Shown: piece after piece, positions 32,537 through 42,342 of the stretch
Layout: each line of letters opens with the position of its first letter
Numbering within the stretch: position 1 is the stretch's first letter
Source of the DNA: Fulvia fulva
Lineage: Eukaryota; Ascomycota; Dothideomycetes; Mycosphaerellales; Mycosphaerellaceae
NCBI RefSeq assembly: GCF_020509005.1
Contig: NC_063014.1
Span: 2,976,001 to 3,040,000 of the forward strand
Length of the DNA stretch: 64,000 bases
Direction: 5' to 3'
The notes under the pieces: model-generated
Seen by the model: only the letters and a program-made list of their open reading frames with translations
Database searches by the model: none
Told to the model about the DNA's origin: nothing
Made by a program: the position numbers and the translations under genes

Positions 32537-32720
32537 TGTAAGGGCGCGCGTACCATAGGGTCCGAATGAGATAGTTGTTGTTCTACGAAGCTACGAAAGA
32601 GGAGCGCGAGGCGCGGCGAAGTTATAAAGTAAAGCCAAGCCGCGCTAACCCGATGCAGAAGGTCCGCGGTTCAGCCGGGCCGACGCAGCTACAGTGAGGG
32701 GTCGCGGGCTGCCCGTGACA
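32537..32720 (-). repeat. gypsy-1 copy 2, 5' LTR with promoter
   Basis: Carries the TATA box at 32628-32622 (minus strand). It is followed on the plus side by AATCT (32721-32725), the right target duplication. Confidence 0.96.
32622..32628 (-). promoter_or_regulatory. TATA box in gypsy-1 5' LTR (copy 2)
   Basis: TTTATAA on the minus strand, in the same place relative to the LTR ends as in copy 1. Confidence 0.6.
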
Positions 32721-32725
32721 AATCT
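32721..32725. other. Target-site duplication of gypsy-1 copy 2, right
   Basis: AATCT, the partner of 25494-25498. Confidence 0.9.
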
Positions 32726-33475
32726 GGTTACATTAAGATAGGTCTTTGATATTAAGAGAAGCCTTAGTGGAGCTATTGAAAAGTTCAAGGCTAGACTCTA
32801 CTACATAAAGGCTTTAAAGAAGATTACTAGGTACCTAAGATCATACCCTGATCTAGGACTTTAGTTCTTAAAGTCTAGAAAAGGACACCTTATTAGATAC
32901 TATGATTCTGATTATATAATAGACAAAGTAGACAGAGTCTCAATCCTTAGGTATGTCTTCCTCCTCTATAGGGCACTAGTTTCTTAGATGAGCAAGAAGT
33001 AAAAGTCTGTAGCAACATCTATAATAGAGGCTGAATATATAGCTATAAATATATATACGAAGTAGTCTTAATTCCTAGCTTTACTACTAAGAGAAATAGA
33101 TTGTCTAGAGTTAGTAGGAGACTGTTCCTATTAACTAAGAATCACTAGAAACTAGGAGACTGTATCAAATTTAAGACTAGTCTAATTAAGAGGTAATAAT
33201 CAAGCTGCCCTTACCCTAGTAAAAGATGTACATGTTTATAACAAGTCGAAGCACATTAACATTGCCTATAACGCTATTAGGAAACTTTAGTAGAGGAGGC
33301 TTATTGCTATTAAGTACACCCTAACCTCTAAGATAGTTATAGACGGGTTTATAAAACTAGAGACTAGTCTACACTTCTAGAGGTTTATAAGCTAGCTTAA
33401 CCTATTATAAAAAGGCCTAAGTACTATTGACATGAAGTGAGTAGACTATAACCTCCTATACGAGATAAGTAGGAG
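32726..33475 (+). pseudogene. copia-1 pol in element A, 3' part (RT start and RNase H)
   Basis: Continues the copia-1 frame after the gypsy-1 insertion. Near 32797 it jumps from the start of RT to the end of RT. By alignment to copy B, 777 bp (48229-49005 there) are missing, including the YVDD active site. The RNase H region follows (about 32990-33400), then the 3' LTR. TAG stops are frequent. Confidence 0.87.
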
Positions 33476-33710
33476 TGTTAAGATGTAGCATCTTAAAGGG
33501 AGTCAATAATCAGGAAGTGATCTAGTAGCCTAAGGTATCTACAATAACTCAGCTTATAGGGAGATACCTTCTCTCCCCTTTAGCTTAGATAGATATCTAA
33601 CACAATCAACACATTGGTTCCTAATATATTGCTGTATGCTCGTGCTATTAGTTAGTTGAAGATTGATCTCTTACTCTACTCCGCTACTATCTACCCGTAC
33701 CTATTTAACA
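33476..33710 (+). repeat. copia-1 LTR (3' LTR of composite element A)
   Basis: 235 bp, TGTTAAGATG to TATTTAACA. It is the least mutated of the copia-1 LTRs here, keeping several CA and TG steps lost in the others. CTTCT follows at 33711-33715. Confidence 0.93.
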
Positions 33711-33715
33711 CTTCT

Positions 33716-34950
33716 TTATATAACTCCGTTTACTCCCGTTCCTCTAGTAGCGTAGGTTCGTCTAACGGCCCTATACTTCCTTCGACAGGTTACTCGTTAC
33801 TAGGCGTATCTTCGACTAGGACTCTACTATCTAGTTCCGAGTCGACGTTACTATCTACCTCGGCGTTGTTTAGTTCGAGTAACGGCTATATTACGTCTCG
33901 CTAGGCGAGACGGGTTAATCGCCGCGGGTAGCGATATCGCTAGTATAGTAGTCTTCTTCTTTATCGTTCGATTCGTAAATTAATAGTGCTTAATAGTATA
34001 GACGACTAATCACCCTAGTAAGTAAGAGCGCGCTTAGTAACCTTAAGATAGCTCGCGCGTAGGTATATATACTTATCGGTCCGCGGGCCGTAAAGTATAT
34101 ATAGTACTCTTAAACAAAAGATAATAAATCTGAAATTTTTAGATTCCCGTATCTTCGCCTTATAGAGAGATTCCTCGCAAATCCTAGCTTCCTACTAAGG
34201 TCGCCTCCTAACTATATATATCTTAGTAGTACCCCTATATACCCCTACTACGTAATTAACCGTTAAAGGTTAACAAGATTCGACGCGCAAATTTTAGGGT
34301 CTTAAGGGGGCCCTTAGCTCGCTAATATATCCTCCTCTATTACGAAACTGTCCCTAGTTTCACCTCCGCTACGCTAATATGAACTAAGAAACTATACCTA
34401 TAGGTTGACGTAAGGAAGGCGGATCCGGCGTCTAGTTAAGTAGTTAGTCTAGAGATATTAAGGAGATCGTAAGTTCATTCTATAAGGGACTAAGGAGACT
34501 AAATTAAAGTCTAGTCTTCGTAGTACGCCTACTCTTAAATTAAGGATATAGCCTAGAAATTAGTTAAGCACGCTAGAAACTAGGTACTAGAACTAGAAGC
34601 TAGTTAAACTAAGGTCAGAAACCTGTTATAGTCTCCCTATAGAGTATATAGAAGGTAGGGACAGAAGAGCCTTAGAGTACTTAGAAGTCGTTAAGAAGTG
34701 AAAGTCTAGCTTAGTATATAAGCGCTAAGAATTATATACCCCGTAACATTTACTACGGGACCTAGCCCTCCAAATTCACTACTCTACTAAACCTTAACAG
34801 ATTTACTTCGGCTCGTAGCTATATAACTTACGGTACTCCCGCGAGCACCCGCGACTACGCTAGACCCTAGAAGAAGTACGTAGAAGACTCGGAACGTAGT
34901 GCAGGTTAGAATAAGGTTTTAAGTAAAGCTACTAAGCGCGGCTTCGTATA
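33716..34950. other. Unassigned flank of element A
   Basis: This continues the sequence that ended at 20952 before element A inserted. Minus-strand translation of about 34000-33740 gives a fairly clean acidic, Ser/Leu-rich stretch that could be part of a retroelement gag, but I cannot assign it. About 34100-34900 has no coding character. I see no host gene. Confidence 0.4.
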
Positions 34951-34953
34951 GGT

Positions 34954-35029
34954 TAGCCCTATTAATACAGGGACACGTACTCGCGAGGGTCTAGCCCTAT
35001 TAATACGAGGATACGTACTCGCGAGGGTC
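34954..35029. repeat. 38-bp tandem repeat, two units
   Basis: 34954-34991 and 34992-35029 both open TAGCCCTATTAATAC and end CGCGAGGGTC, with only a few internal differences. A TATA-like GTATAAG follows on the plus strand. Such pairs are common in LTR promoters, but I could not define LTR ends here. Confidence 0.8.
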
Positions 35030-35183
35030 GCGTATAAGTATCCGGCCTTCCCTAGGCCTCTCTTACTTTCTTCGTCTTTCGTTTTATATAGCAATTATAC
35101 TATACCCTTTATATCTATACTTCGTACCTATATTCTCGCTTTTATTCTTTTATCTTATAGGCTAGGCTCTCGCCCTAACAGAA
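35030..35183. other. Possible LTR end region
   Basis: A/T-rich sequence with TATATAG near 35090, ending CCCTAACA at 35183. Together with the 38-bp repeats it might be an LTR of gypsy relic C or of an older element. No second copy is in the window, so neither ends nor orientation can be set. Confidence 0.3.
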
Positions 35184-35199
35184 ACCAAAACTACTAAGT

Positions 35200-38100
35200 A
35201 AACTCCTTACCCCTAAGAAAAAAAAGAAATAATAGAGTCCTATCCCTCCTTTAACCTAAATCCTAGTAAATCTAGCTATCTCCTCCGTAGTAAGGTTATA
35301 AGGCCGTACCTATAGTCTCGTCGGCTTAGATTCTAGTTCCGGAAGTATAGTAGCTCTATTAATACCTATTAGAAGTATATCGTCATCCTCTTCGTCGTTA
35401 GATATAGACGTAGTAGGTCTATTCTTATTCGGAAGATCGCCTTTTTCGACATTTGCGATATTAACCCTATTCTCTAGCGCTATAATGTCTTTAGCTTTAG
35501 GAAGATTAAGCTCCGGGTCCGGTCTTAACTATAAGATTAGCTTTAGGTTCTCTCGGGCTTATATACCCTTTAACCTCGTACTATTAAGCTCTTCGAGGAC
35601 GTATATACTAAACTACGAGTACACCTTAGCTATACAATACGGCCTAAGCTAGCGGTAACTAATCTTTCTAGATAGGTCATCCTTATATAGCTTGTCGAAC
35701 TTAACTATAGGATCTCCGACCTAGAACCCCTAGAAGTTAATACTACGTTTAGTATCGAAGTATTCCTTACTTAGGGCACGAAGCCTTACTCTTCGTAACT
35801 ATAACTCCTAAAGACTTATGTCCCGTACCTATAACTAATACGCCCGAATAGCTAACAGCTCCTCTATTAATCTTATAGATCCCTATTTATAGTTCGCTTA
35901 TATCGGGTATTCTACCTCGATCGGGAGAATAGTACGATAGCTATATAGGACCTCCGCCGGCGTTATACCCGTGATTCTAGATACCGTAGTTCTATTAGCC
36001 TAAAGTACCGTAGCAATCTATCGTTCCTAGGACTTATAGGTGTTCTTAGTAAGCTTAGCTAATATAGCTAGAACAGGTCGATATCCTACTTCTATAGTTA
36101 TATTTAACTACGGATAGTAGGGTAAGATCCGGATATACTTAATACCTATACTAATAAGTATCCTCTCTACCTCACCTTCGTTAATACTAGCGTTATTAAG
36201 CATAATCTTATAGTAGTATCTATGCCGGCTAAATACTATCTCGTATAAGAACTTAGTAATCGCCCGCAAATTTAGAGGCTTCTATACGACCTTCGCCTTA
36301 ATCTACCTACTTAGAGCTTCTCGGGCAATAAGTAAGTACCCGTTTCTATATACGTAGACGGGATCGTAGTACTACCTCTCTCCTATAACCTACTAAGTCG
36401 ATAAGTGCATTTCTCCTACTCTCTAGTTACCTTCGCGAAAGTTATAAGGAGTATAAGTCCTTACCTAATTCGATACGTCGGAGAAGTAGCCCTCCTAGTA
36501 ATACCGGCTAGTAATAAGATTATATACTAGCTCTACACTCCGGTGACTATACTTTTCGTAATAGTATATCACGATTTCTTTCTAAGTATTATTATCGTCT
36601 ACTACTAGCTATATCGGTACACCCCTTCGCTACTAATAAAACAAGAGCTTGTCTCTTAAGTAGTAGCGAGGACTCTTCTTAACGAGGTTTCGATACTTAG
36701 CCCGGGTAACCCCTTCCGGTCGTATTCGATATACTAGAATATAAGCTATAAGTTCGGAATTGTTACTATACTAGGGTTCGAGGAGTCGTTTACGCTCTAG
36801 AATAACGGGGAAAGTATTAAGTAGCTCGGCGTAACGGAAGAGTTTGTCGTTAATTATCTTATTAATATTATCGTTAGGTTCCGTAAGCTCCTTAGCTATA
36901 GGTAGTTTACGAGATAGTATTTCCGGTCCGGAGTACTTCTTCCTATCGACATGCCTTACTTTAAAGGTAAATAGCCGGATCTAAGTAACCTACCTTACTA
37001 TTATAGAGTTTCGAATGTCGGATACTAGCCGATTTAAGTACTATACTAGCGTTTTAGTATCAACTTCGAGGATAAAGTCTACTCCTACGAGGTAGCGCTA
37101 TACCTTCTTAAGGCCCTTTAGTACTCCGAGGCACTCCCGCTTTCCTATATCGTACTTAGCCTCGTTTACGTTCTAGGTGCCGCTCTTATACCTCACCGGG
37201 TATCTTCGTCGAGTATTATCTAGTAATTCCTACGATATTATATAACCCTGCCTAATACTACTCGTATTAATAGAAACGAAGATCCTACTAGCTCCTAGGG
37301 CGTAGGAGATAGTTACTAACGCTAGTGCTGTCACTAAGAATCTTACTAGGTTCTCTTTCGGGAACTGCTTATTCTTAGTCTAGACAAACTCGACGTCCTT
37401 CCTCAAAAGCTTATATATTAGCCGAGCGACGATTACGAACTAGGGGACCTAAATCCGGAAGTAAATATAGATCCTAATATAAACTCAAACGTCCTTTATA
37501 TACTTTAGGGTTGGCTAGTTCAAGATCTTAGCTACTACCTTAGGATCTAGATAGCGGCCGCTCGGGCTAGTAATATAGCCTACGATCTTTAGGGTCTTAT
37601 AAAGCTACTACGACTTCTCCCCTACGACTACCGCTCCGGCCCTCTCTAGGTCCGTAAGAACAAGATTAAGGGACATAATATATTCTACGACCTATTATCG
37701 AAGGCTAGGCTCCACCTTAGCGTCACTATAGTCTTTAGTAGGACCTTTTACGCCGATATCGTCAAGAAATAGTTTTGCTCGGTAAGAAATATAGTCTATT
37801 AACACCTTAGTTACTACCCGTTCGAACTGAGCAACTGAGTTCGTTGTACCCTATAGTAACGTTATATACCGTATAAGCCTAAGAGGCGTCATAAAGGCCG
37901 TCAAGTCTCGGCTACTTTCGTCAAGCGTGATCTAGTCGTACCCCAAAAAGAAGTCTACTAAAGAGGCTACTCTATACCTAGTAAAGTCTTCCGAGAACCC
38001 GTCCGTATCTAGGGGAATATTCGCATCCCTTATCGTCACCTCGTTTAAGAGTATAGCGGAGTTAATTAACCTATATAGTATAGCTTTACTGTTTAGCTCG

Positions 38101-38399
38101 ACCTTCTTCGCTACTAAGAACTAAGTATTCGTATAAGCACCTTGACTATACTTAAGAATTCTGTTCTTAATTCGAGCGCGGATTATCTGTTCTATAATTG
38201 CTCGTAAGCTTAGGTATAACCGAATGTTCCGCGCCTACTACGGTTTGTACGTAATCGTTATAATCTTCTAAGGAGGTATAACATTATGTCTAATCTGCCG
38301 TATATAGCTAAAATCCTACGCTAGGACACCTTCTCGGTTAAAGAGTATTTCTTTAAACATTTGTCTTTCCTTAGCCGAGAGAGCGATACTAACCTTAAT
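35200..38399 (-). pseudogene. gypsy relic C, distal pol (RT, RNase H, integrase)
   Basis: RIP-saturated minus-strand Ty3/gypsy pol. The RT is clear at about 38330-37640, from the LSAKER-like start through the region before the YxDD box. RNase H lies around 37300-36800, the integrase zinc finger and core around 36700-35800, and the integrase C-terminal domain (LEELN...GIYA-like) at about 35720-35560. The upstream half of the same element is at 42343-46020. LINE 1 inserted between them. Confidence 0.82.
38389..38399. other. LINE 1 target-site duplication, left
   Basis: CTAACCTTAAT directly before the GATA-repeat tail. The same 11 bases (12 if the next A counts) recur at 42332-42342. Confidence 0.88.
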
Positions 38400-38779
38400 A
38401 GATAGATAGATAGATATTTCATTAAGCTGTTGTAGTGCCCTTTGGCCTATGTAGCTATGCTATCTTGTTTTTGTATATATAGAGGGGAAACCGTGTTAGT
38501 GAAAACCCCTCCTCCTTCCCGCCTGTCTTTTCCTCCTCGTTATCGTCTTAAATTTCCCTTGTTAGGGGTACGCTAGTGTCATAGGCCTGCCCTGATGACT
38601 ACCCTATCTGCAACCCCCCTCGCTTCCGCCTCTTGTCTATCCACTCCTCCGTCTCGCTCGCGAGGCTAAACTGCTAGAGGTATCCCTGCTGTAGTATCCA
38701 CCGAGAGATTCGGCGAATGTTACCTTTGTCCCTAATAATTGACTTGTAGTCTCTCCTTCCCGCTTGGTGCCTCCAATTT

Positions 38780-41340
38780 CCCCTGCCTCTCGCCTACTGC
38801 GGGCATCGTAGTAGCATATGTTCTAGGTTTTACGATAGGTAGCCACACTAGTAGGCTGGGCTATAGATGTCTAGTGCGCGTCTCCTGAACAGGTAGGCCC
38901 TTAATCCAATGTGTTCGGACCTGATTTGGATCGCTATGCTTGCTTCGGCCCTTGTCAGGTCCCTATATAGCTAGTAATTGTGTCTCTAGAAGGCTCGGAG
39001 CGCTATCGGGCCTATTGTCTTAGGGGGCTTCCTTTTCCAGTCCTGCTCCTATAGGCAGCTCGCTATCTGTTCCGCTAGGTTTTGGGTCTTAGCCTTGCTC
39101 CCGCCGGCCTGGCGAGTCCTACGCTCCTCCTCCTTTCGTGCTAGCCATTCGGTGCTTGTCTGTACGGCCGTAAAGGTAGTAAGGTCATCCTCTTTTTGGC
39201 TTGTCCTATATCCTGCCCCTCTCCGGTAGCGGCTTTCTATCTTATTCTTTGCCTCCTAGATCGTGGTTTGTGCTAGGTAACCTGTCGTCTTTGCCGCGTA
39301 TTGAATTCTTATTCCCCGGATGTACTGGCCGATTGGTGGTATTCCTGTCTCCATTTCTACCGTGCTTGTTGACGTTGTCTTGTATGCGCCTAGTACCCTA
39401 CGTAGGTTGCCTGCCTATGTCCTGTTTAGGGGTTGCTCTATCCGTTTCGGGATCGGCTTGCCTGCGCCTCCTGTTCCCTAAATCTGTGCCCCGTACAACA
39501 TAGCTAGTCTGACGATCGCCTTATACATTACTCTTGCCTTGTCGAATGTTGCTCCCTATATAGATGCCGTAAGCCTCTTTATCGAGGCTTTATTGACTTG
39601 CGCTCGACTCTGGGCTTTCTTAATCTGTACATTCTAGCTTAGCTTCGGGTCGAGCCAGATCCCTAGTACTCGTAGCTCCGCTGATAGCTTGGTCTCGTAG
39701 CCTTGGATTCTTACCGCCGCCTTTATATTATAGTGTGTTCTCGCTTTACTAAAGTGTATAAGTTAGTACTTTTTAGGGGCGAACCGGGCACTATGCTTCT
39801 TTGCCCACTCCTCGTATTTCTTGTGCCTATCTTCAAGGAGGCGACAGTTCTCTTCTGTCGAGTCTGACCAGGCTAGGATGTTTGTATCGTCTACGAACCC
39901 CGATGCTAAGGTTTGCGGAGAGGTGAGTAGGGGGATTAGATCCGACATAAATATTAGAAACAGGATAGGGGAGAGAGTAGATCCCTAAGGTATTCCAGTC
40001 TCTGCCTTCACCGGGTCGGACGTATACCTTCCTAGGACTAGGTATGTCGTCCGTTCCTAGAGAAAGGAGAAGACGAACGACGTTGCCTACTAGGGGATGC
40101 CTTTCTGCTGTAGGATATGTATTAGCCTTTAGTGTGAGACGTTATCGAAGGCCCCTACGATGTCGAGGGATAGTAAGGACGCCGCTCGGTTCCTGCCGTA
40201 GTGCCAGAGGGTCTGAATTTGCTCCGTAATTAGCTCTATTGCTGTTAGTGTCGATCGCTAGCTTCTTCCCCCTATCTGTATTGCTAGGAGTACGTGGTTG
40301 TCCTCGGCAAGCTACGTAAGTCTCTAGGCTACTATCTTTTCTAGGACCTTCCCTATCGTATTTAGAAGTGCTATTGGTCTGTACGACTTGGGCTGAGTAT
40401 AGTCTTCCTTCTGTGGCTTGCGTAGCACTACTGTTATAGACTCTCTATACGGCTTCGGGTGATACCCTAGCCGTAGGCACGCGGTAAATAGGTTTATAAG
40501 GCTCGGCGCGATCTCTTCTCTACACTCTTTTAGTAGTACGTTTGGTATCCTGTCTGGGCCTAGGGCTTTTCGTCCCTTTAGCTTACTTATGACTCCTGTT
40601 ACTATGTTAGAGCTAACCGCCCAATCTATGTCTAGGGGTTCCGGGTATGTGCTCGGGTCGATGTCCGTAAGGTCTACCTCTACTTACGTCGAAAAGAAAT
40701 GGTCGGCTAACGCTTTTGCCTTGCCCCGGGGCGTAGCCTAGGCAATCCCTTCGCGGTCTACGATTAGGGGGAAGTGAGGGGCTTGTTGCTCTTTAGGTAG
40801 TCGTGCCTATTTAGCAAGTCTCCACATCTGTTCCGGGTTTTCTATAACGAGCCCGATCGTCGCTCTCTAGTCCTATAGCTTATCGCGTCTTATCTGTGCC
40901 TTCTTCTCTTGTGTCGCGTAGCAGTATTGCTCCTACGTCTCTTAGGCGTGCTCCTTCGTCCACTGTCGCCTTGCCCTTCTAGCCTCCCTTACCTTCGTAG
41001 AGCATTTAGGGGTCTAGAAGGCCTTCTACTACGTTAAGGGCCGGAGTAACGGCGTGTATTGTTCCGCTGCTTACTATATGACCGAGGTAATCTGTTCCGC
41101 TGCTTGATCTAGCTAAGCTGTCGTCTCGAGTTCTCTATGCTGTGGTAGGTTCGCTATTAGGAAGCCTCTTATGTCGTCCTAGCGTGCCTTCTTCTAGTTA
41201 CGGCGTGGTTCGTTTACTGGCTCCTCTATCGCCTTCACCCCTAGCGTCGTTTAGTAAGGAAGGAATCGTATTTAGCAAGCTAGCTACGAGATAAGGTGAC
41301 AAGTCTTAACCGCGCTTTCCTACTCATCTAGCACTACCGT
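38780..41340 (-). pseudogene. LINE 1 ORF2 relic: reverse transcriptase to C-terminal zinc finger
   Basis: Minus-strand reading from about 41340 downwards gives the spacer before RT, then the KALGPDR-type RT motif near 40540, the DIVGAFD-type catalytic block near 40150, and GFVDDTN at 39900-39880 (the catalytic Asp pair). The thumb follows, and a C-terminal Cys/His finger lies at about 38870-38790. Long stretches are open, including 61 codons at 39763-39948, but scattered TAG and TAA codons break the frame. The protein would copy its own RNA at a nicked chromosomal target. Confidence 0.87.
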
Positions 41341-42331
41341 ATAGCCTCGTTTCGAGAGGTTAGCCCGGAGCAAAAGCTTCCCTCTACGCCCTCCCTCCCT
41401 GTTTGCTCCTTAAGCCAATATCCACCTCTATAGGCCTAAGCCCTTTAGTGCTCTCTATTGACCGACATGCGTATCCGTCCTCTCGGGCTATATAGACAGT
41501 GTCAGCCGTCGCTACTAGTGTACACCACGCCCTAGGTTTTGACGCCCTTCGCGTTACCGTAGCCTATCTCTAGAAAGCGGCCGTCTATGCCTCGCAGGTT
41601 TGCTCGGGGCACACACCACGCCGGGCAGCGTACTCCTTGCGTTTCCACCTACTAACTAATATAAAGTTCCTTATCACCCTGCCCTCGATCCTCCCCGATC
41701 ATAGAACTAATCCACTTGTATTGTACGTCTTTTCCCCGTCCTAACAGCCGTCTTTTCCTTGCTTAGGCTATCGTCTTTTCCTCGTCGCAATCTACTATAT
41801 CAGACTAGGTACGTTGTGTAGCGGGATAGGCAGTGCCTTAGGCAAAACCCTCGTTCCTATACCGGGTGTTTAATAGGCCCTTATAGGCTTCGTCGCGTGT
41901 CCACCTACCTACCGCATTGCCCGCTGGCAAACACTAGATTGTTTCGTAGTCCGCTCGACGCCGTTATATAGTCCGCTCAGTTGTTGTTCTATAGTCCGCT
42001 CGTCTAATGTTCGTCGCTTAGCCCGCTCGGTTTACGGTCTCCGGAGGTGAAAATTCTACACTTATACTAGAGGTGTCCTGTCGAGCGTATAGGCCACGGT
42101 TCCGCGCCCTTCTTATACGTAGAAAGAAGAGGGACTCGCTCCCGACACGAGTACACGCTCGTCGGATGGTTTTTATACCCGTTTTGCTAGTAGTCCTCTG
42201 TTCGCCGCGGCTTCGCCTACGCTACGCGCCCGTCGCGCCTACGACGCTCTAGCGTAAGAATACTTGGCTCTCTCGTAGCTAGACGAGAGGTTCGTAGCCG
42301 ACACTACGTATAGGTGATTCTCGTCGTCGAC
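41341..42331 (-). other. LINE 1 5' region
   Basis: No clear coding signal. Weak pieces near 41540-41340 could be the end of an endonuclease domain. The sequence is C/T-rich and includes four copies of a TAGTCCGCTC motif. It may be 5' UTR or a badly decayed ORF. Confidence 0.4.
41947..42028. repeat. Four spaced copies of TAGTCCGCTC in LINE 1
   Basis: Copies start at 41947, 41969, 41992 and 42019 (the last reads TAGCCCGCTC), spaced 22, 23 and 27 bp. The sequence between copies is not conserved, so they resemble degenerate minisatellite or promoter-monomer units. Confidence 0.7.
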
Positions 42332-42342
42332 CTAACCTTAAT
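42332..42342. other. LINE 1 target-site duplication, right
   Basis: CTAACCTTAAT, the same as 38389-38399. Removing LINE 1 and one repeat joins the two parts of gypsy relic C. Confidence 0.88.

Larger units (their letters stand above)
25499..32720 (-). mobile_element. Intact Ty3/gypsy chromovirus gypsy-1, copy 2
   Basis: The second complete copy, 7,222 bp on the minus strand. Both proteins are the same as in copy 1 and I saw no nucleotide difference. Unlike copy 1 it has matching AATCT target duplications. It interrupts copia-1 element A at the start of RT, antisense to it. Identical LTRs and the absence of RIP imply a very recent insertion. Confidence 0.97.
20953..33710 (+). mobile_element. 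Composite copia-1 element A with target duplications CTTCT
   Basis: Two copia-1 LTRs (20953-21187 and 33476-33710), both on the plus strand, are flanked by the same five bases: CTTCT at 20948-20952 and at 33711-33715. Between them lie a gypsy-1 relic fragment (21188-23800), copia-1 pol (23801-25498), the intact gypsy-1 copy 2 (25499-32720) and the rest of copia-1 (32721-33475). The gypsy-1 copy is a later insertion. The gypsy relic sits where copia-1 gag and protease should be, so the element that inserted here may already have been a copia/gypsy hybrid. Confidence 0.75.
38400..42331 (-). mobile_element. Tad1-like LINE 1, inserted in gypsy relic C
   Basis: A non-LTR retrotransposon on the minus strand. 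Its 3' end at 38400 is an AGAT tetranucleotide tail (about 38400-38416), preceded by a 3' UTR with a GAGGGG/CCCCTC hairpin (38482-38511). It is bounded by CTAACCTTAAT on both sides. The coding part holds RT, RNase H-like and zinc-finger regions but I cannot find a convincing endonuclease or ORF1. At 3.9 kb it is shorter than intact Tad elements, so it is 5'-truncated or internally deleted. RIP is moderate. Confidence 0.88.

Noticed and set aside
33656..33904. 82-codon Ser-rich plus-strand frame
   Set aside because: It starts inside a copia-1 LTR and runs into unassigned sequence. The minus strand translates as plausibly. No support for a gene.
39201..40229. Plus-strand frames of 61-100 codons
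   Set aside because: Antisense to the RT of LINE 1, which reads clearly on the minus strand.
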